DNA of 64,000 nucleotides, taken from positions 1 through 64,000 of the forward strand of contig SFGN01000002.1 in the NCBI GenBank assembly GCA_004556565.1, in the 5' to 3' direction. The notes under the pieces were generated by a model. It did not search any database. It was not told the DNA's origin and saw nothing but the letters and a program-made list of their open reading frames with translations. Every line of letters begins with the position of its first letter. The first letter of the stretch is position 1. This DNA is from Lachnospiraceae bacterium. GTDB taxonomy: Bacteria; Bacillota_A; Clostridia; Lachnospirales; Lachnospiraceae. Shown one piece after another: positions 15,788 to 23,955 of the stretch. The position numbers and the translations under genes were made by a program.

Positions 15788-17090
15788 GAAATTGCTGCTG
15801 GAGAGTAAGCTGCTTAAGAACAGCAGGCTGACGCAGAATCTGGGCCTGAAAATTGCCGCTCTGTTATTTGCTGCACTTTTGTGGCTGGTCGTGGTTAATG
15901 TTGATGACCCTGTTGACAGTGTAAGCTTTCGTAATATTCCTGTCTCTGTTTCAAATGAAGAAGTTGTGACGAATAAAGGAAAAGTGTATCAGATCGTTGA
16001 CGGGACAAATACTGTAAATGTCACTGTGTATGCCACACGTTCCGTTCTGTCTAAGCTGACTGCAGATGATATTGTCGCAACAGCCGATTTGAGCCAGATG
16101 GAGGTTAATACATTTCTCGTACCGATACAGGTAAGCGTGAGAGGCTTTGAAGGTAAAAATATTACGGCAGAGGCAACACCAAAGAACCTTCAGGTAGAGA
16201 TTGAAGATGTGACAAAGAACAGCTTCCCGATTTCTGTCAGCACATCCGGTGTGCCAAGAGACGGGTATGTGGTCGGAGAAGTGACTGCGAATCCGGAGAG
16301 AATCACTGTGCGCGGTTCAGAATCCATGATTGCAAATATCAATAAGGTTGTGGCCCAGGTGAATGTGGAAGGTCGTTCTACCGATTGTGAGCTGGAGGCA
16401 AAGTTAGTATATTATGACGGTAACGGGAATCCGATGGATGCGTCCCAGCTTAAAAGTGATATTGGGGACGAAGGTGTTACGGTTAAAGTACAGATACTTC
16501 CGAAAAAGAATGTTGAATTGCATTTCAATATATCAGGGACACCGGCAGCCGGATATATCTATACGGATTTGTCATGTGAACCGCAGACAATTCAGATATG
16601 CGGCACGGAAGATGTGCTTTCGGAGATTGATGAGATTGAGATACCGGAAGAAGTGATAAATATTGAAGGAAAAGACAGTAAAATTGAGATTTCAGTGGAC
16701 ATTACACCCTACCTGCCGGAAGGCGTCCGTCTTGTGGACGAAAGTGCGAATAATGTAATTGTGACGGTAGGGATTGAACAGGAAGGATCAAAAACCATAG
16801 AGCTTCCTGTTGAAGCGGTCCGCGTGGATAATCTCGCAGATAAACTGAAATTTGCTTTTGATTCTGTGACAGAAATTCAGTTCCAGTTTGCGGGAATAGA
16901 AGAAATCCTGGAGAAACTTGATATCAGGAATGCCGCGTTCATTGACCTGGGAAAATATACGGAGGCAGGAACCTATGAAGTTTCTGTGAATGTTGAACCT
17001 ATTGAGGGGGTTTCGTTGCTTAATAAGCCTGTAGTAAAGATTATCCTGAGCGAAAAGAAGGAGGAGAATAACGGGGACAAAGAGGAATAA
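15777..17090 (+). CDS. cdaR: CdaR (YbbR-domain) regulator of CdaA
   Basis: A 437-residue single-pass protein. A short basic N-terminus and one helix (about 24-43, KIAALLFAALLWLVVVNVDD) are followed by repeated extracytoplasmic YbbR domains, recognisable by recurrent VxVxVxG and PxxVxVxGxExxxxxI patterns (for example NPERITVRGSESMI and EPQTIQICGTEDVL). CdaR binds and modulates CdaA in characterised Firmicutes. The ATG lies inside the end of cdaA, so translation is coupled. A GlmM gene, which completes the classic cdaA-cdaR-glmM trio, does not follow; an HPr-like gene is there instead. Confidence 0.95.
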   Translation: MKNKKLLLESKLLKNSRLTQNLGLKIAALLFAALLWLVVVNVDDPVDSVSFRNIPVSVSNEEVVTNKGKVYQIVDGTNTVNVTVYATRSVLSKLTADDIVATADLSQMEVNTFLVPIQVSVRGFEGKNITAEATPKNLQVEIEDVTKNSFPISVSTSGVPRDGYVVGEVTANPERITVRGSESMIANINKVVAQVNVEGRSTDCELEAKLVYYDGNGNPMDASQLKSDIGDEGVTVKVQILPKKNVELHFNISGTPAAGYIYTDLSCEPQTIQICGTEDVLSEIDEIEIPEEVINIEGKDSKIEISVDITPYLPEGVRLVDESANNVIVTVGIEQEGSKTIELPVEAVRVDNLADKLKFAFDSVTEIQFQFAGIEEILEKLDIRNAAFIDLGKYTEAGTYEVSVNVEPIEGVSLLNKPVVKIILSEKKEENNGDKEE

Positions 17091-17112
17091 CAGGAAATCG
17101 ATTTGGTTTCCG

Positions 17113-17157
17113 GCCTGCTTTGCAGGTGTCAATCCCACACCGGATTTGCGGGTAAGT
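17113..17157 (+). other. structured motif, copy 1 (upstream of HPr-like gene)
   Basis: A 45-nt sequence with a GCCTGC/GCAGG hairpin, the block TCAATCCC, a possible ATCC/GGAT stem and an ending GCGGGTAAGT. It aligns along its whole length with 28935-28980 upstream of the second LCP gene. It is preceded by a GGAAA/TTTCC hairpin near 17091-17110. The shared layout suggests a structured RNA or DNA element rather than chance. Confidence 0.45.
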
Positions 17158-17247
17158 TTTGAAATCAGATAATCTGAGGCACAAACGGGCAGTAATAAAT
17201 TCAGACTGGGAGAGCATAAATAAAAGGAGGTCGAGAATTAGGAAATT

Positions 17248-17526
17248 ATGGTAAGTAAGAAAGTCGCGATTAAAAATCCAACCGGACTTCATTTAAGACC
17301 GGCGGGGCTGTTCTGTAAAACTGCCATGCAGTTTGGCTGTAAAATTTCAATTGAAAAAAAGAAAAAAAGATCAGACTATGTATTGGCAAATGCAAAGAGT
17401 GTACTGAGTGTGCTTGGGGCGTGTGTGAAAGGCGGGGATGAAATTACGATCATCTGCGACGGAAAAGATGAGGAAGAGGCACTGGAAGAGATGGTACGCA
17501 TTGTAGAAGAAGGTTTGGGGGAATAA
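17248..17526 (+). CDS. HPr-family phosphocarrier protein
   Basis: A 92-residue HPr-like protein. The active-site His lies in NPTGLHLRPAG (His about 15), which receives phosphate from enzyme I in the PTS. The region around the regulatory Ser is ANAKSVLSVLGACVKGGDEI, so a Ser is present where HPr kinase acts, though the motif differs from the usual KSIMGVMSL. It could be the general PTS HPr or a Crh-like regulatory paralogue. Short GGAGG and AGGA stretches precede the ATG. Its neighbours are cdaR and a nucleotidyltransferase, not ptsI, which favours a specialised role; this is an inference. Confidence 0.88.
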   Translation: MVSKKVAIKNPTGLHLRPAGLFCKTAMQFGCKISIEKKKKRSDYVLANAKSVLSVLGACVKGGDEITIICDGKDEEEALEEMVRIVEEGLGE

Positions 17527-17546
17527 CTGATATAGGAGGATGAAAT

Positions 17547-18476
17547 ATGGGCAGAGCGACGCTTGTTGTTATGGCGGCTGGGCTGGGCAGCCGTTTCGGG
17601 GAAGGGATTAAACAACTGGAGCCTGTAGGGCCAAACGGAGAAATCATAATGGAATATTCTGTTTATGATGCGATTGAAGCCGGTTTTGATAAAGTGGTTT
17701 TCGTAATAAGGAAAGATCTTGAAAAAGATTTTAAAAGAGTGATCGGACGAAAATTTGAAGAAAAAATCGAAGTGGCTTATGCGTATCAGGAAATGCAGGA
17801 CATTCCGGAAAAATATAAGAATCTTCTGGAAGGCAGGCAAAAACCCTGGGGAACCGGGCAGGCGATCCTTTCGTGCAAGGATGTTGTTGATTCTCCGTTC
17901 GTTGTGATTAATGCGGACGATTATTATGGAAAACAGGCATATAAGGAGACATACAGGTATCTCACCGAAGAAACGTCAGAAGAAGGTATGGAAATCTGTA
18001 TGGTAGGATTTGTGCTGAAAAATACCCTCAGTGAGAATGGAACAGTAACACGAGGAATATGCAGAGTTAACGGAGAAAAAATGCTTGAAGAGATTGTTGA
18101 GACCCGCGGAATCGAAAAATGTGGACAGAAAGTGATAGCCCATAAAGCAGGCGGAGATGAAATTATTGATGAGGATTCTCCGGTGTCTATGAATATGTGG
18201 GGGCTTCGGCAGGAATTTTTTGATATTTTGGAAAACGGATTTGATGACTTCCTGAGCAGGATAGTTCCGGGAGATGTGACAGCGGAGTATCTTCTTCCTA
18301 CAATAATCGGCGGACTGCTGAAAGAAAAGAAGATTTCGGTCAAGGTGCTGGAGTCGGGAGACCGGTGGTTTGGCGTCACATATAAGGAAGATAAGGAAGG
18401 CGTTGCCGCATCGATCAGAGAGCTTGTTCAGGAAGGAGCATACCCTGCAGGGCTTTCATGGGGACAGCTTGAATAA
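17547..18476 (+). CDS. NTP-transferase family sugar nucleotidyltransferase
   Basis: A 309-residue nucleotidyltransferase with the N-terminal signature VVMAAGLGSRFGEGIKQLEPVG (nucleotide-binding loop, residues about 7-28), the PWGTGQAILSCKDVV segment, and the metal-binding VINADDYYG (about 122-130). It would couple an NTP to a sugar-1-phosphate or related substrate; the substrate is not evident. Ribosome binding site AGGAGG. It is the last gene before the bidirectional terminator at 18528-18566, so it closes the cda transcription unit. Its position next to the polysaccharide locus fits supply of an activated precursor. Confidence 0.85.
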   Translation: MGRATLVVMAAGLGSRFGEGIKQLEPVGPNGEIIMEYSVYDAIEAGFDKVVFVIRKDLEKDFKRVIGRKFEEKIEVAYAYQEMQDIPEKYKNLLEGRQKPWGTGQAILSCKDVVDSPFVVINADDYYGKQAYKETYRYLTEETSEEGMEICMVGFVLKNTLSENGTVTRGICRVNGEKMLEEIVETRGIEKCGQKVIAHKAGGDEIIDEDSPVSMNMWGLRQEFFDILENGFDDFLSRIVPGDVTAEYLLPTIIGGLLKEKKISVKVLESGDRWFGVTYKEDKEGVAASIRELVQEGAYPAGLSWGQLE

Positions 18477-18527
18477 AACACGAATCGGAAAGACAAGAAC
18501 AAATAAAAGAAAATAAAGAATAATGAT

Positions 18528-18566
18528 AACGGCCGTTACAGAATTTCCTGTGGCGGCCGTTTTTTG
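18528..18566. terminator. bidirectional intrinsic terminator
   Basis: AACGGCCGTTACAG pairs with CTGTGGCGGCCGTT (two G-T wobbles) around the loop AATTTC, followed by TTTTTT on the plus strand. The minus strand also offers a shorter T-rich side, so it can serve both the nucleotidyltransferase and the convergent glycosyltransferase. Confidence 0.85.
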
Positions 18567-18594
18567 ACAAAAGCAAATGATAAAGCTACATGTA

Positions 18595-19590
18595 TTATTT
18601 TTTCCTCAATTTTCTCTGAAACCAGTCTGATGCATATTCAAATGTATTGCGGATTAAATCTATCTCGATTTTAATATAATTGTGGAGATGATTCACATGG
18701 AAAGGAACCTTCCTGCATTTTTTGCAATTTTCCAGCCCTTCTTTCAGCCCTTCCATATAATCTCTGCCAAATCCCTTCTTAAAGAAAAATACACATTTTA
18801 CAAGAGTGCCGGCAGCGAGTGGCAAAAAATTGACTGCAAGTTGGAGAAACGGCATATTTTTGTAACTGAGCCACACATTGTTGCGTGCAGACAGGCGGAC
18901 TTTAAAACTGTTATATTTTGAGCCGCTTGTTCCGCTTCCTACATGATAGACCAGTGCGGTAGGACAGTAAGTGTTGATGTATCCGTAAATGCGGGCGCGG
19001 TATCCGATATCAATATCTTCAAGATAAGCAAAATGTGTCTCATCAAAATAGCCGATTTTCCTGAAAACACAGCGCCGGTAAATTGCAGCACCGGCACATG
19101 CGGAAAAGATTTCATCCGGTTTTGTGTAATTGGAGGAAGGCCGTCCGCTGCCCCTGCAGATTCCCCACCCGAGAATAGTATATAAATCTCCTGCACTGTC
19201 AATCAGTTCAGGGTGATACATCTGGAGCATCTTGCTGCTGACAGAAAAAATCTGTGGAGAACGTTCAATTGCCTGAATCATTTCTCCGACATAATGTTCA
19301 TCCACGGTTGTGTCATTGTTCAGCAGGATGACATAGGGGGTGGAAGCGTGCCGGATACCGACATTGACAGCCTTACTGAATCCATAATTCTCATCAAGGG
19401 CAATGACTTCTATATCAGGGTAGAATTCCCGCATATATTCAACGCTTCCGTCTGATGAATGATTGTCCACCACCAGGATCGTGTAATCTTTGCAGACCTG
19501 TTTTTCCAGGGATTCCAGGCATGGCTGCATAAAATGCTTACCGTTATAGTTTGGTATAATGATTGTAACTTTTTTGGCTGTAGCTTTCAT
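18595..19590 (-). CDS. glycosyltransferase family 2 (rhamnosyltransferase-like)
   Basis: A 331-residue GT-A fold inverting glycosyltransferase. Visible: VTIIIPNYNGKHFM at the start, VVDNHSSDGSVEYM, the DxD-type metal site LLNNDTTVD (about 92-100) and the later acidic LEDIDIGYRARIYGY. This pattern is typical of GT2 enzymes that transfer rhamnose or similar sugars to surface polysaccharide. A hydrophobic stretch (about 240-262, LQLAVNFLPLAAGTLVKCVF) may tether it to the membrane. It is transcribed opposite to the large polysaccharide operon, from a divergent intergenic region. Confidence 0.92.
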   Translation of the reverse strand: MKATAKKVTIIIPNYNGKHFMQPCLESLEKQVCKDYTILVVDNHSSDGSVEYMREFYPDIEVIALDENYGFSKAVNVGIRHASTPYVILLNNDTTVDEHYVGEMIQAIERSPQIFSVSSKMLQMYHPELIDSAGDLYTILGWGICRGSGRPSSNYTKPDEIFSACAGAAIYRRCVFRKIGYFDETHFAYLEDIDIGYRARIYGYINTYCPTALVYHVGSGTSGSKYNSFKVRLSARNNVWLSYKNMPFLQLAVNFLPLAAGTLVKCVFFFKKGFGRDYMEGLKEGLENCKKCRKVPFHVNHLHNYIKIEIDLIRNTFEYASDWFQRKLRKK

Positions 19591-19655
19591 ATATCCTCAT
19601 TTCTATTCCGGAAAATTGTCCCGGAAGTTTCCGTCTGATGTCTTAAACTCTTTAT

Positions 19656-19664
19656 ATTATAACA
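19656..19664 (-). promoter_or_regulatory. extended -10 promoter candidate for the GT2 gene
   Basis: On the minus strand the sequence reads TGTTATAAT, an extended -10 (TGn before TATAAT), about 65 nt upstream of the GT2 start. No good -35 lies 17 nt further upstream, which is tolerated with an extended -10. Confidence 0.4.
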
Positions 19665-19773
19665 AATTATGCCGAGTAATGCTATGAGAAACCTGAAAAT
19701 CAGAAAAATTACTAAATAACTACGAAAATGTTACAGAAAAATGAATTAAATTGTGTAAAATTATTGTTATGTA

Positions 19774-19802
19774 TTGAGATTTTCTACAAAATATAGTATT
19801 AT
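19774..19802 (+). promoter_or_regulatory. sigma-A promoter candidate, start of polysaccharide operon
   Basis: TTGAGA at 19774-19779 and TATTAT at 19797-19802 with a 17-nt spacer. The pair sits about 43 nt before the phosphoglycosyl transferase start, in AT-rich DNA with the divergent GT2 promoter about 110 nt away. Confidence 0.65.
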
Positions 19803-19844
19803 GATACGGAAAAAGATTGGACGGATATTAAAGGAAGTTTTCAT

Positions 19845-21248
19845 ATGATAAAAGAATATCAAAAGTTTTTAAATCGGGTTCAGGTCGTGCTTGACGGGTC
19901 GGTAGTCATAGTTTCTTATGTTCTGGCATGGTATCTCCGGTTTCGCAGCGGAATATTTAATCTGGATGAATGGTATCTGCCGCTTGAGTCTTATATGCGG
20001 CTGTTGTTTTATATTGTGCCGGGGTATCTGATTTTATTTTATGCGTTTCATTTATATGAGCCGAAACGCGTGATGGGAAGACGCCTGGAAGGGTGGAGGA
20101 TTATTCAGGCGAACACACTCGGAATGATGGCGCTTATCCTCGTTCTTTATGTAACCAAGCAGGTGCACATATCCCGTACAATGATATTCGTATTTTTCTG
20201 TACAAATATCATTCTTCTGGTGCTGGAAAGGAATATCCTTCGTTTTGTACTCCGCAATATCAGAAGAAACGGACATAATCTCAAACACATGATATTAGTT
20301 GGTTACAGTCGCGCGGCTGAGCAATATATTGATCGGATCAAAGCAAATCCTGAGTGGGGATATCAGGTGAACGGGATTCTGGATGACAGTTTTCAGCCCG
20401 GTACAGAATATAAAGGGATTAAGGTCATCGGACGTGTCAAAGATCTGACAACGCTGCTTCAGGAAAATCAGCCGGATGAGATTGCGATTACTCTGGGGCT
20501 GGACGAGTATGACCGCCTGGAGGATATCGTAGCGCTGTGTGAAAAATCAGGTGTCCATACGAAATTTATACCTGACTATAACCATATTATTCCCACAAAA
20601 CCATATACAGAAGATATCCAGGGACTTCCGGTTATTAATATCCGGCATGTGCCGCTTACAAATGGTTTAAACAGAGCCGTAAAACGTACCTTCGATTTCT
20701 TTGGGGCGATTGGGGCAATTATTTTATTCTCACCGGTCATGCTTGTGGTGGCATTGTTTATAAAAATTACTGATCCCGGACCGTTGATCTTTAAACAGAA
20801 AAGAGTGGGACTGAAGAATAAGACATTTTATATGTATAAATTCCGTTCAATGGTCATACAGAAAAAAGCGGATGAAGAAAAAGCGTGGACAACGAAAAAT
20901 GATCCGAGAATTACGCCTTTCGGGAAATTTATACGAAAGACAAGTATTGACGAGCTGCCGCAGCTTTTTAATGTGCTGAAAGGTGATATGAGTCTTGTCG
21001 GCCCAAGACCTGAAAGACCGATGTTTGTCGATAAATTTAAAGAAGAGATACCAAGGTACATGGTAAAACACCAGGTGAGACCCGGAATGACAGGCTGGGC
21101 TCAGGTAAACGGGCTGCGGGGAGATACTTCTATAAAAAAACGAATTGAATATGATTTGTATTACATTGAAAACTGGACACTGGGATTTGACATTAAGATT
21201 CTATTTCTGACGGTGTTCAAAGGATTTGTGAATAAAAATGCATACTGA
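19845..21248 (+). CDS. polyprenyl glycosylphosphotransferase 1 (WbaP/WcaJ type)
   Basis: A 467-residue polytopic phosphoglycosyl transferase that starts a polysaccharide by moving a sugar-1-phosphate onto undecaprenyl phosphate. The N-terminal third carries four or five membrane helices, a CoA-binding-like Rossmann domain follows (HMILVGYSRAAEQYIDRIKA, about 150-260), and the catalytic domain occupies about 275-467: KRTFDFFGAIGAI with re-entrant helix, FKFRSM-type YKFRSMV, the Asp-Glu dyad in TSIDELPQLFNVLKGDMSLV, GPRPERP and RPGMTGWAQV. The substrate sugar is not predictable by eye, with Glc-1-P or Gal-1-P being common in this class. First gene of the plus-strand locus. Confidence 0.95.
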   Translation: MIKEYQKFLNRVQVVLDGSVVIVSYVLAWYLRFRSGIFNLDEWYLPLESYMRLLFYIVPGYLILFYAFHLYEPKRVMGRRLEGWRIIQANTLGMMALILVLYVTKQVHISRTMIFVFFCTNIILLVLERNILRFVLRNIRRNGHNLKHMILVGYSRAAEQYIDRIKANPEWGYQVNGILDDSFQPGTEYKGIKVIGRVKDLTTLLQENQPDEIAITLGLDEYDRLEDIVALCEKSGVHTKFIPDYNHIIPTKPYTEDIQGLPVINIRHVPLTNGLNRAVKRTFDFFGAIGAIILFSPVMLVVALFIKITDPGPLIFKQKRVGLKNKTFYMYKFRSMVIQKKADEEKAWTTKNDPRITPFGKFIRKTSIDELPQLFNVLKGDMSLVGPRPERPMFVDKFKEEIPRYMVKHQVRPGMTGWAQVNGLRGDTSIKKRIEYDLYYIENWTLGFDIKILFLTVFKGFVNKNAY

Positions 21249-21265
21249 CAGGGGAGATTAGGGGC

Positions 21266-22180
21266 ATGAATAAGGCAGTTGATATCATTATTCCGACATA
21301 CCGGCCGGATGAGAAGGTTGTTTTTCTCGTAAAAAAGCTTTTGAAGCAGACATATCAGGCGGACAGGATACACCTGATTAATACTGAGACAGGCGTGTTT
21401 CCGTCTGAACTTGAAGTACTGGATTCCAGAGTTAAAATCACTCATATACGTAAAGAAGAGTTTGATCATGGCGGGACAAGACATATGGGGGCTATGCAGT
21501 CAAAAGCAGATTTTGTAGTGTTTATGACTCAGGATGCTTTGCCGGCAAATGACCGGATGCTTGAAGAACTGATGCGTCCGTTTGAAGATCCTCAAGTAGC
21601 GGCTTCTTATGGAAGGCAGCTTCCGGCATCGGACTGCAATCTGATTGAACGTTATACACGGGAGTTTAATTATCCGGCTGAAAGCCGTGTGAAATCTTTG
21701 AAAGATCTGGAAACATTGGGGATAAAAACATATTTTTGCTCGGACGTATGCGCTGCTTACCGGAAGACAGTATACGATTCTCTGGGCGGCTTTGAGGAAA
21801 AAACAATTTTCAATGAGGACATGATTATGGCGGCCAGGATGATTCATTCGGGGGCAAGGGTTGCCTATGCTGCCGAGGCAAAAGTTATCCATTCCCATAA
21901 TTATAGCTGTATGCAGCAGCTGAAGAGGAATTTTGATCTGGCAGTTTCCCAGGCAGAGCACCCGGATATATTTGAAAATGTCAGGTCAGAGTCCGAAGGA
22001 ATCAGACTGGTGAAAGATACTGCGGCATATCTCGTGAAGAAAAAAAAGCAGTGGATGGTAATTTCACTTGTGGTAAAAAGTGGATTCAAGTACATAGGAT
22101 ATCGACTTGGTAAGAATTACAGAAAGCTTCCGGAGTGGTTGATCAGGAAATGTACTATGAATCCGGGATATTGGGAGTAG
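21266..22180 (+). CDS. glycosyltransferase family 2
   Basis: A 304-residue GT2 enzyme with VDIIIPTYRPDEKVVFLVKK at the start, HIRKEEFDHGGTRHMGA (the GGTRNxG-type motif of rhamnosyltransferases), the acidic FMTQDALPA metal site (about 86-94) and IFNEDMIMAARMI. The enzyme would add the second or later sugar on the lipid carrier made by the upstream phosphoglycosyl transferase, from which it is only 17 nt away. The C-terminal basic region may contact the membrane. Confidence 0.9.
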   Translation: MNKAVDIIIPTYRPDEKVVFLVKKLLKQTYQADRIHLINTETGVFPSELEVLDSRVKITHIRKEEFDHGGTRHMGAMQSKADFVVFMTQDALPANDRMLEELMRPFEDPQVAASYGRQLPASDCNLIERYTREFNYPAESRVKSLKDLETLGIKTYFCSDVCAAYRKTVYDSLGGFEEKTIFNEDMIMAARMIHSGARVAYAAEAKVIHSHNYSCMQQLKRNFDLAVSQAEHPDIFENVRSESEGIRLVKDTAAYLVKKKKQWMVISLVVKSGFKYIGYRLGKNYRKLPEWLIRKCTMNPGYWE

Positions 22181-22361
22181 ACTGAGCAGAAGTTCGGTCT
22201 GTATCATTCGCATAATGTATTTCCTATAAGTACCCGTTGTTGTACAGCTGATTTTACTCATGACCGGGCAACCGAACCGTAATCATAAACAGGTACTTAT
22301 CTGTTCAGGTACGATTCGTTCACAAATTCGATTCCGGCTGAACTTTTTATTAAAAAATGCA

Positions 22362-22390
22362 TTGATGTTTTTTGTGAAATCATGTATCAT
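22362..22390 (+). promoter_or_regulatory. sigma-A promoter candidate for LCP gene 1
   Basis: TTGATG at 22362-22367 and TATCAT at 22385-22390 with a 17-nt spacer, about 90 nt before the LCP start at 22479. A GGAGGGATG just downstream at 22393-22400 has no spacing between Shine-Dalgarno and ATG, so I do not treat it as a start. Confidence 0.55.
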
Positions 22391-22478
22391 AGGAGGGATG
22401 AAAACAAATTCGTGTTCCTGGCAGGTCAGGCAGAGAATTATCATTTACAGTAAGTGTATTTATAAGAAAGGGTTAGTT

Positions 22479-23924
22479 ATGGCAGACAAGAGACGACGTT
22501 CTGATGCCGTTCCGGAACAGGAAAGACGTAGAAAAAGCGGAAGGACATCTGACAGAGGAGGTTCCGGATCGGGAAGAAAATCATATTCTGAGATGGAAGA
22601 GGAACAGTTAAGAAAAAGAAAGAAGAAAGCAGATGGCAAAAAAACGGAAAATCATTCTTCTGTTGCGAAAAAGTCATCGGCACAAAAATCATCAAATAAA
22701 AAATCATCAGGAAAAAAGAAAAAGAAACGTAAAGGTATGTCTCTGGGCAAAAAGATCGGCCTGACATTCTGCATTATATTGCTGCTTGCGATCCTCGCGG
22801 TGATTGCAGTTCTGGCTTCCAAAATGAACAAACTGGAAGTGGAAGTACTTGATCCGGACAAACTGAGTATATCCGATGAGCTGGATTATGATGAAGAAGG
22901 ATATCTAAATGTGGCATTGTTTGGTCTGGATACCAGGGAAAATGATGTTGAGATGGGTACACGAAGTGATACCATTATCATAGCAAGTCTGAACAGAAAG
23001 ACAAAAGAAATTAAGATTTCTTCCATTTTCAGGGATACATTGATGCGTCAGGAGGATGGCTCGTATAACAAGGCGAACGCAGCATATTCTTTTGGTGAGG
23101 AAGAGGAAGCGATTGCAATGCTGAACCGGAATCTTGATATGGATATCCAGCGATATGTTACAGTGGATTTCTCAGCTATGGTTGATGTTGTGGATGCCCT
23201 GGGCGGAGTTGAGATTGATGTCCTGCCGGAGGAGATTGATTATATCAACGGCTACGGTACTTCAATCACTGAGAATACCGGGGTGGAGACACCGATGGTC
23301 CTCTATTCGGGGCCGCAGGTTCTCAATGGAGTGCAGGCAACGGCTTATGCGAGAATCCGTCAGGTCGGAAATAATGATTTCCAGCGTGCAGAGCGGCAGC
23401 GTACCGTTTTGCTGAAGATCGCAGAAAAAGCACAAAATGCGAGTATTGCGACTCTGAACAAAATTATTGACAGAGTATTTCCGAAAGTTAAAACAAACTT
23501 TTCGATGGCAGAAATCCTGGCTTATTCAAAGGATGTCAAGAAATATCAACTTGGTGAATCAGTTGGATTTCCGTTTGACCTGACAACTCAGTTACTGGAT
23601 GTCGGCGATTCGGTCATTCCGGCTACTCTTGAGAGTAATGTAATTGATCTTCACAAATATTTCTTTGGAGAGGATGGTTACTCTCCGTCATCAACTGTGA
23701 AAGAGATCAGTGAAGAGATTGCATATCTGACAGGAGTTGCGGGAAGTTATAATTATGATACGAGTTCAGATTATGGTACGGATTCTGACACCGATTACGA
23801 CTACAGTGACAGCTATGGAGCAGATTATAATACCGATTATGATGACGGAACATCCTGGGATACAGGAGAAATGTGGGATGATTCATCATATGGTGACAAC
23901 GTATACACGGATGAGACGTGGTAA
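22479..23924 (+). CDS. LCP (LytR-CpsA-Psr) family wall ligase 1
   Basis: About 481 residues. A basic Ser/Lys-rich cytoplasmic N-terminus (1-85) precedes one helix (about 88-110, IGLTFCIILLLAILAVIAVL) and an extracellular LCP domain with DTIIIASLNRKTKEIKISSI, FRDTLM, LGGVEIDV, and ARIRQVGNNDFQRAERQR. LCP enzymes transfer undecaprenyl-linked polymers to peptidoglycan, so this one likely attaches the polysaccharide made here. The last ~60 residues are Tyr/Asp/Ser-rich (SDYGTDSDTDYDYSDSYG). Start 22479 chosen for the AAGAAAGGG upstream and because the frame before it (from 22260) is not LCP-like. Confidence 0.92.
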   Translation: MADKRRRSDAVPEQERRRKSGRTSDRGGSGSGRKSYSEMEEEQLRKRKKKADGKKTENHSSVAKKSSAQKSSNKKSSGKKKKKRKGMSLGKKIGLTFCIILLLAILAVIAVLASKMNKLEVEVLDPDKLSISDELDYDEEGYLNVALFGLDTRENDVEMGTRSDTIIIASLNRKTKEIKISSIFRDTLMRQEDGSYNKANAAYSFGEEEEAIAMLNRNLDMDIQRYVTVDFSAMVDVVDALGGVEIDVLPEEIDYINGYGTSITENTGVETPMVLYSGPQVLNGVQATAYARIRQVGNNDFQRAERQRTVLLKIAEKAQNASIATLNKIIDRVFPKVKTNFSMAEILAYSKDVKKYQLGESVGFPFDLTTQLLDVGDSVIPATLESNVIDLHKYFFGEDGYSPSSTVKEISEEIAYLTGVAGSYNYDTSSDYGTDSDTDYDYSDSYGADYNTDYDDGTSWDTGEMWDDSSYGDNVYTDETW

Positions 23925-23955
23925 AGAATAAAGCACAAGAGAAGAGGACATTATT

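Noticed and set aside
17113..17157. Cobalamin riboswitch
   Set aside because: GGTG, AATCCC and CGG/GCGGG blocks resemble part of the core, but no B12 box or full multi-stem aptamer is present and the downstream genes are not B12-related.
22260..22478. N-terminal extension of LCP gene 1
   Set aside because: Open frame only; it crosses a promoter candidate, has no ribosome binding site and does not look like LCP sequence.
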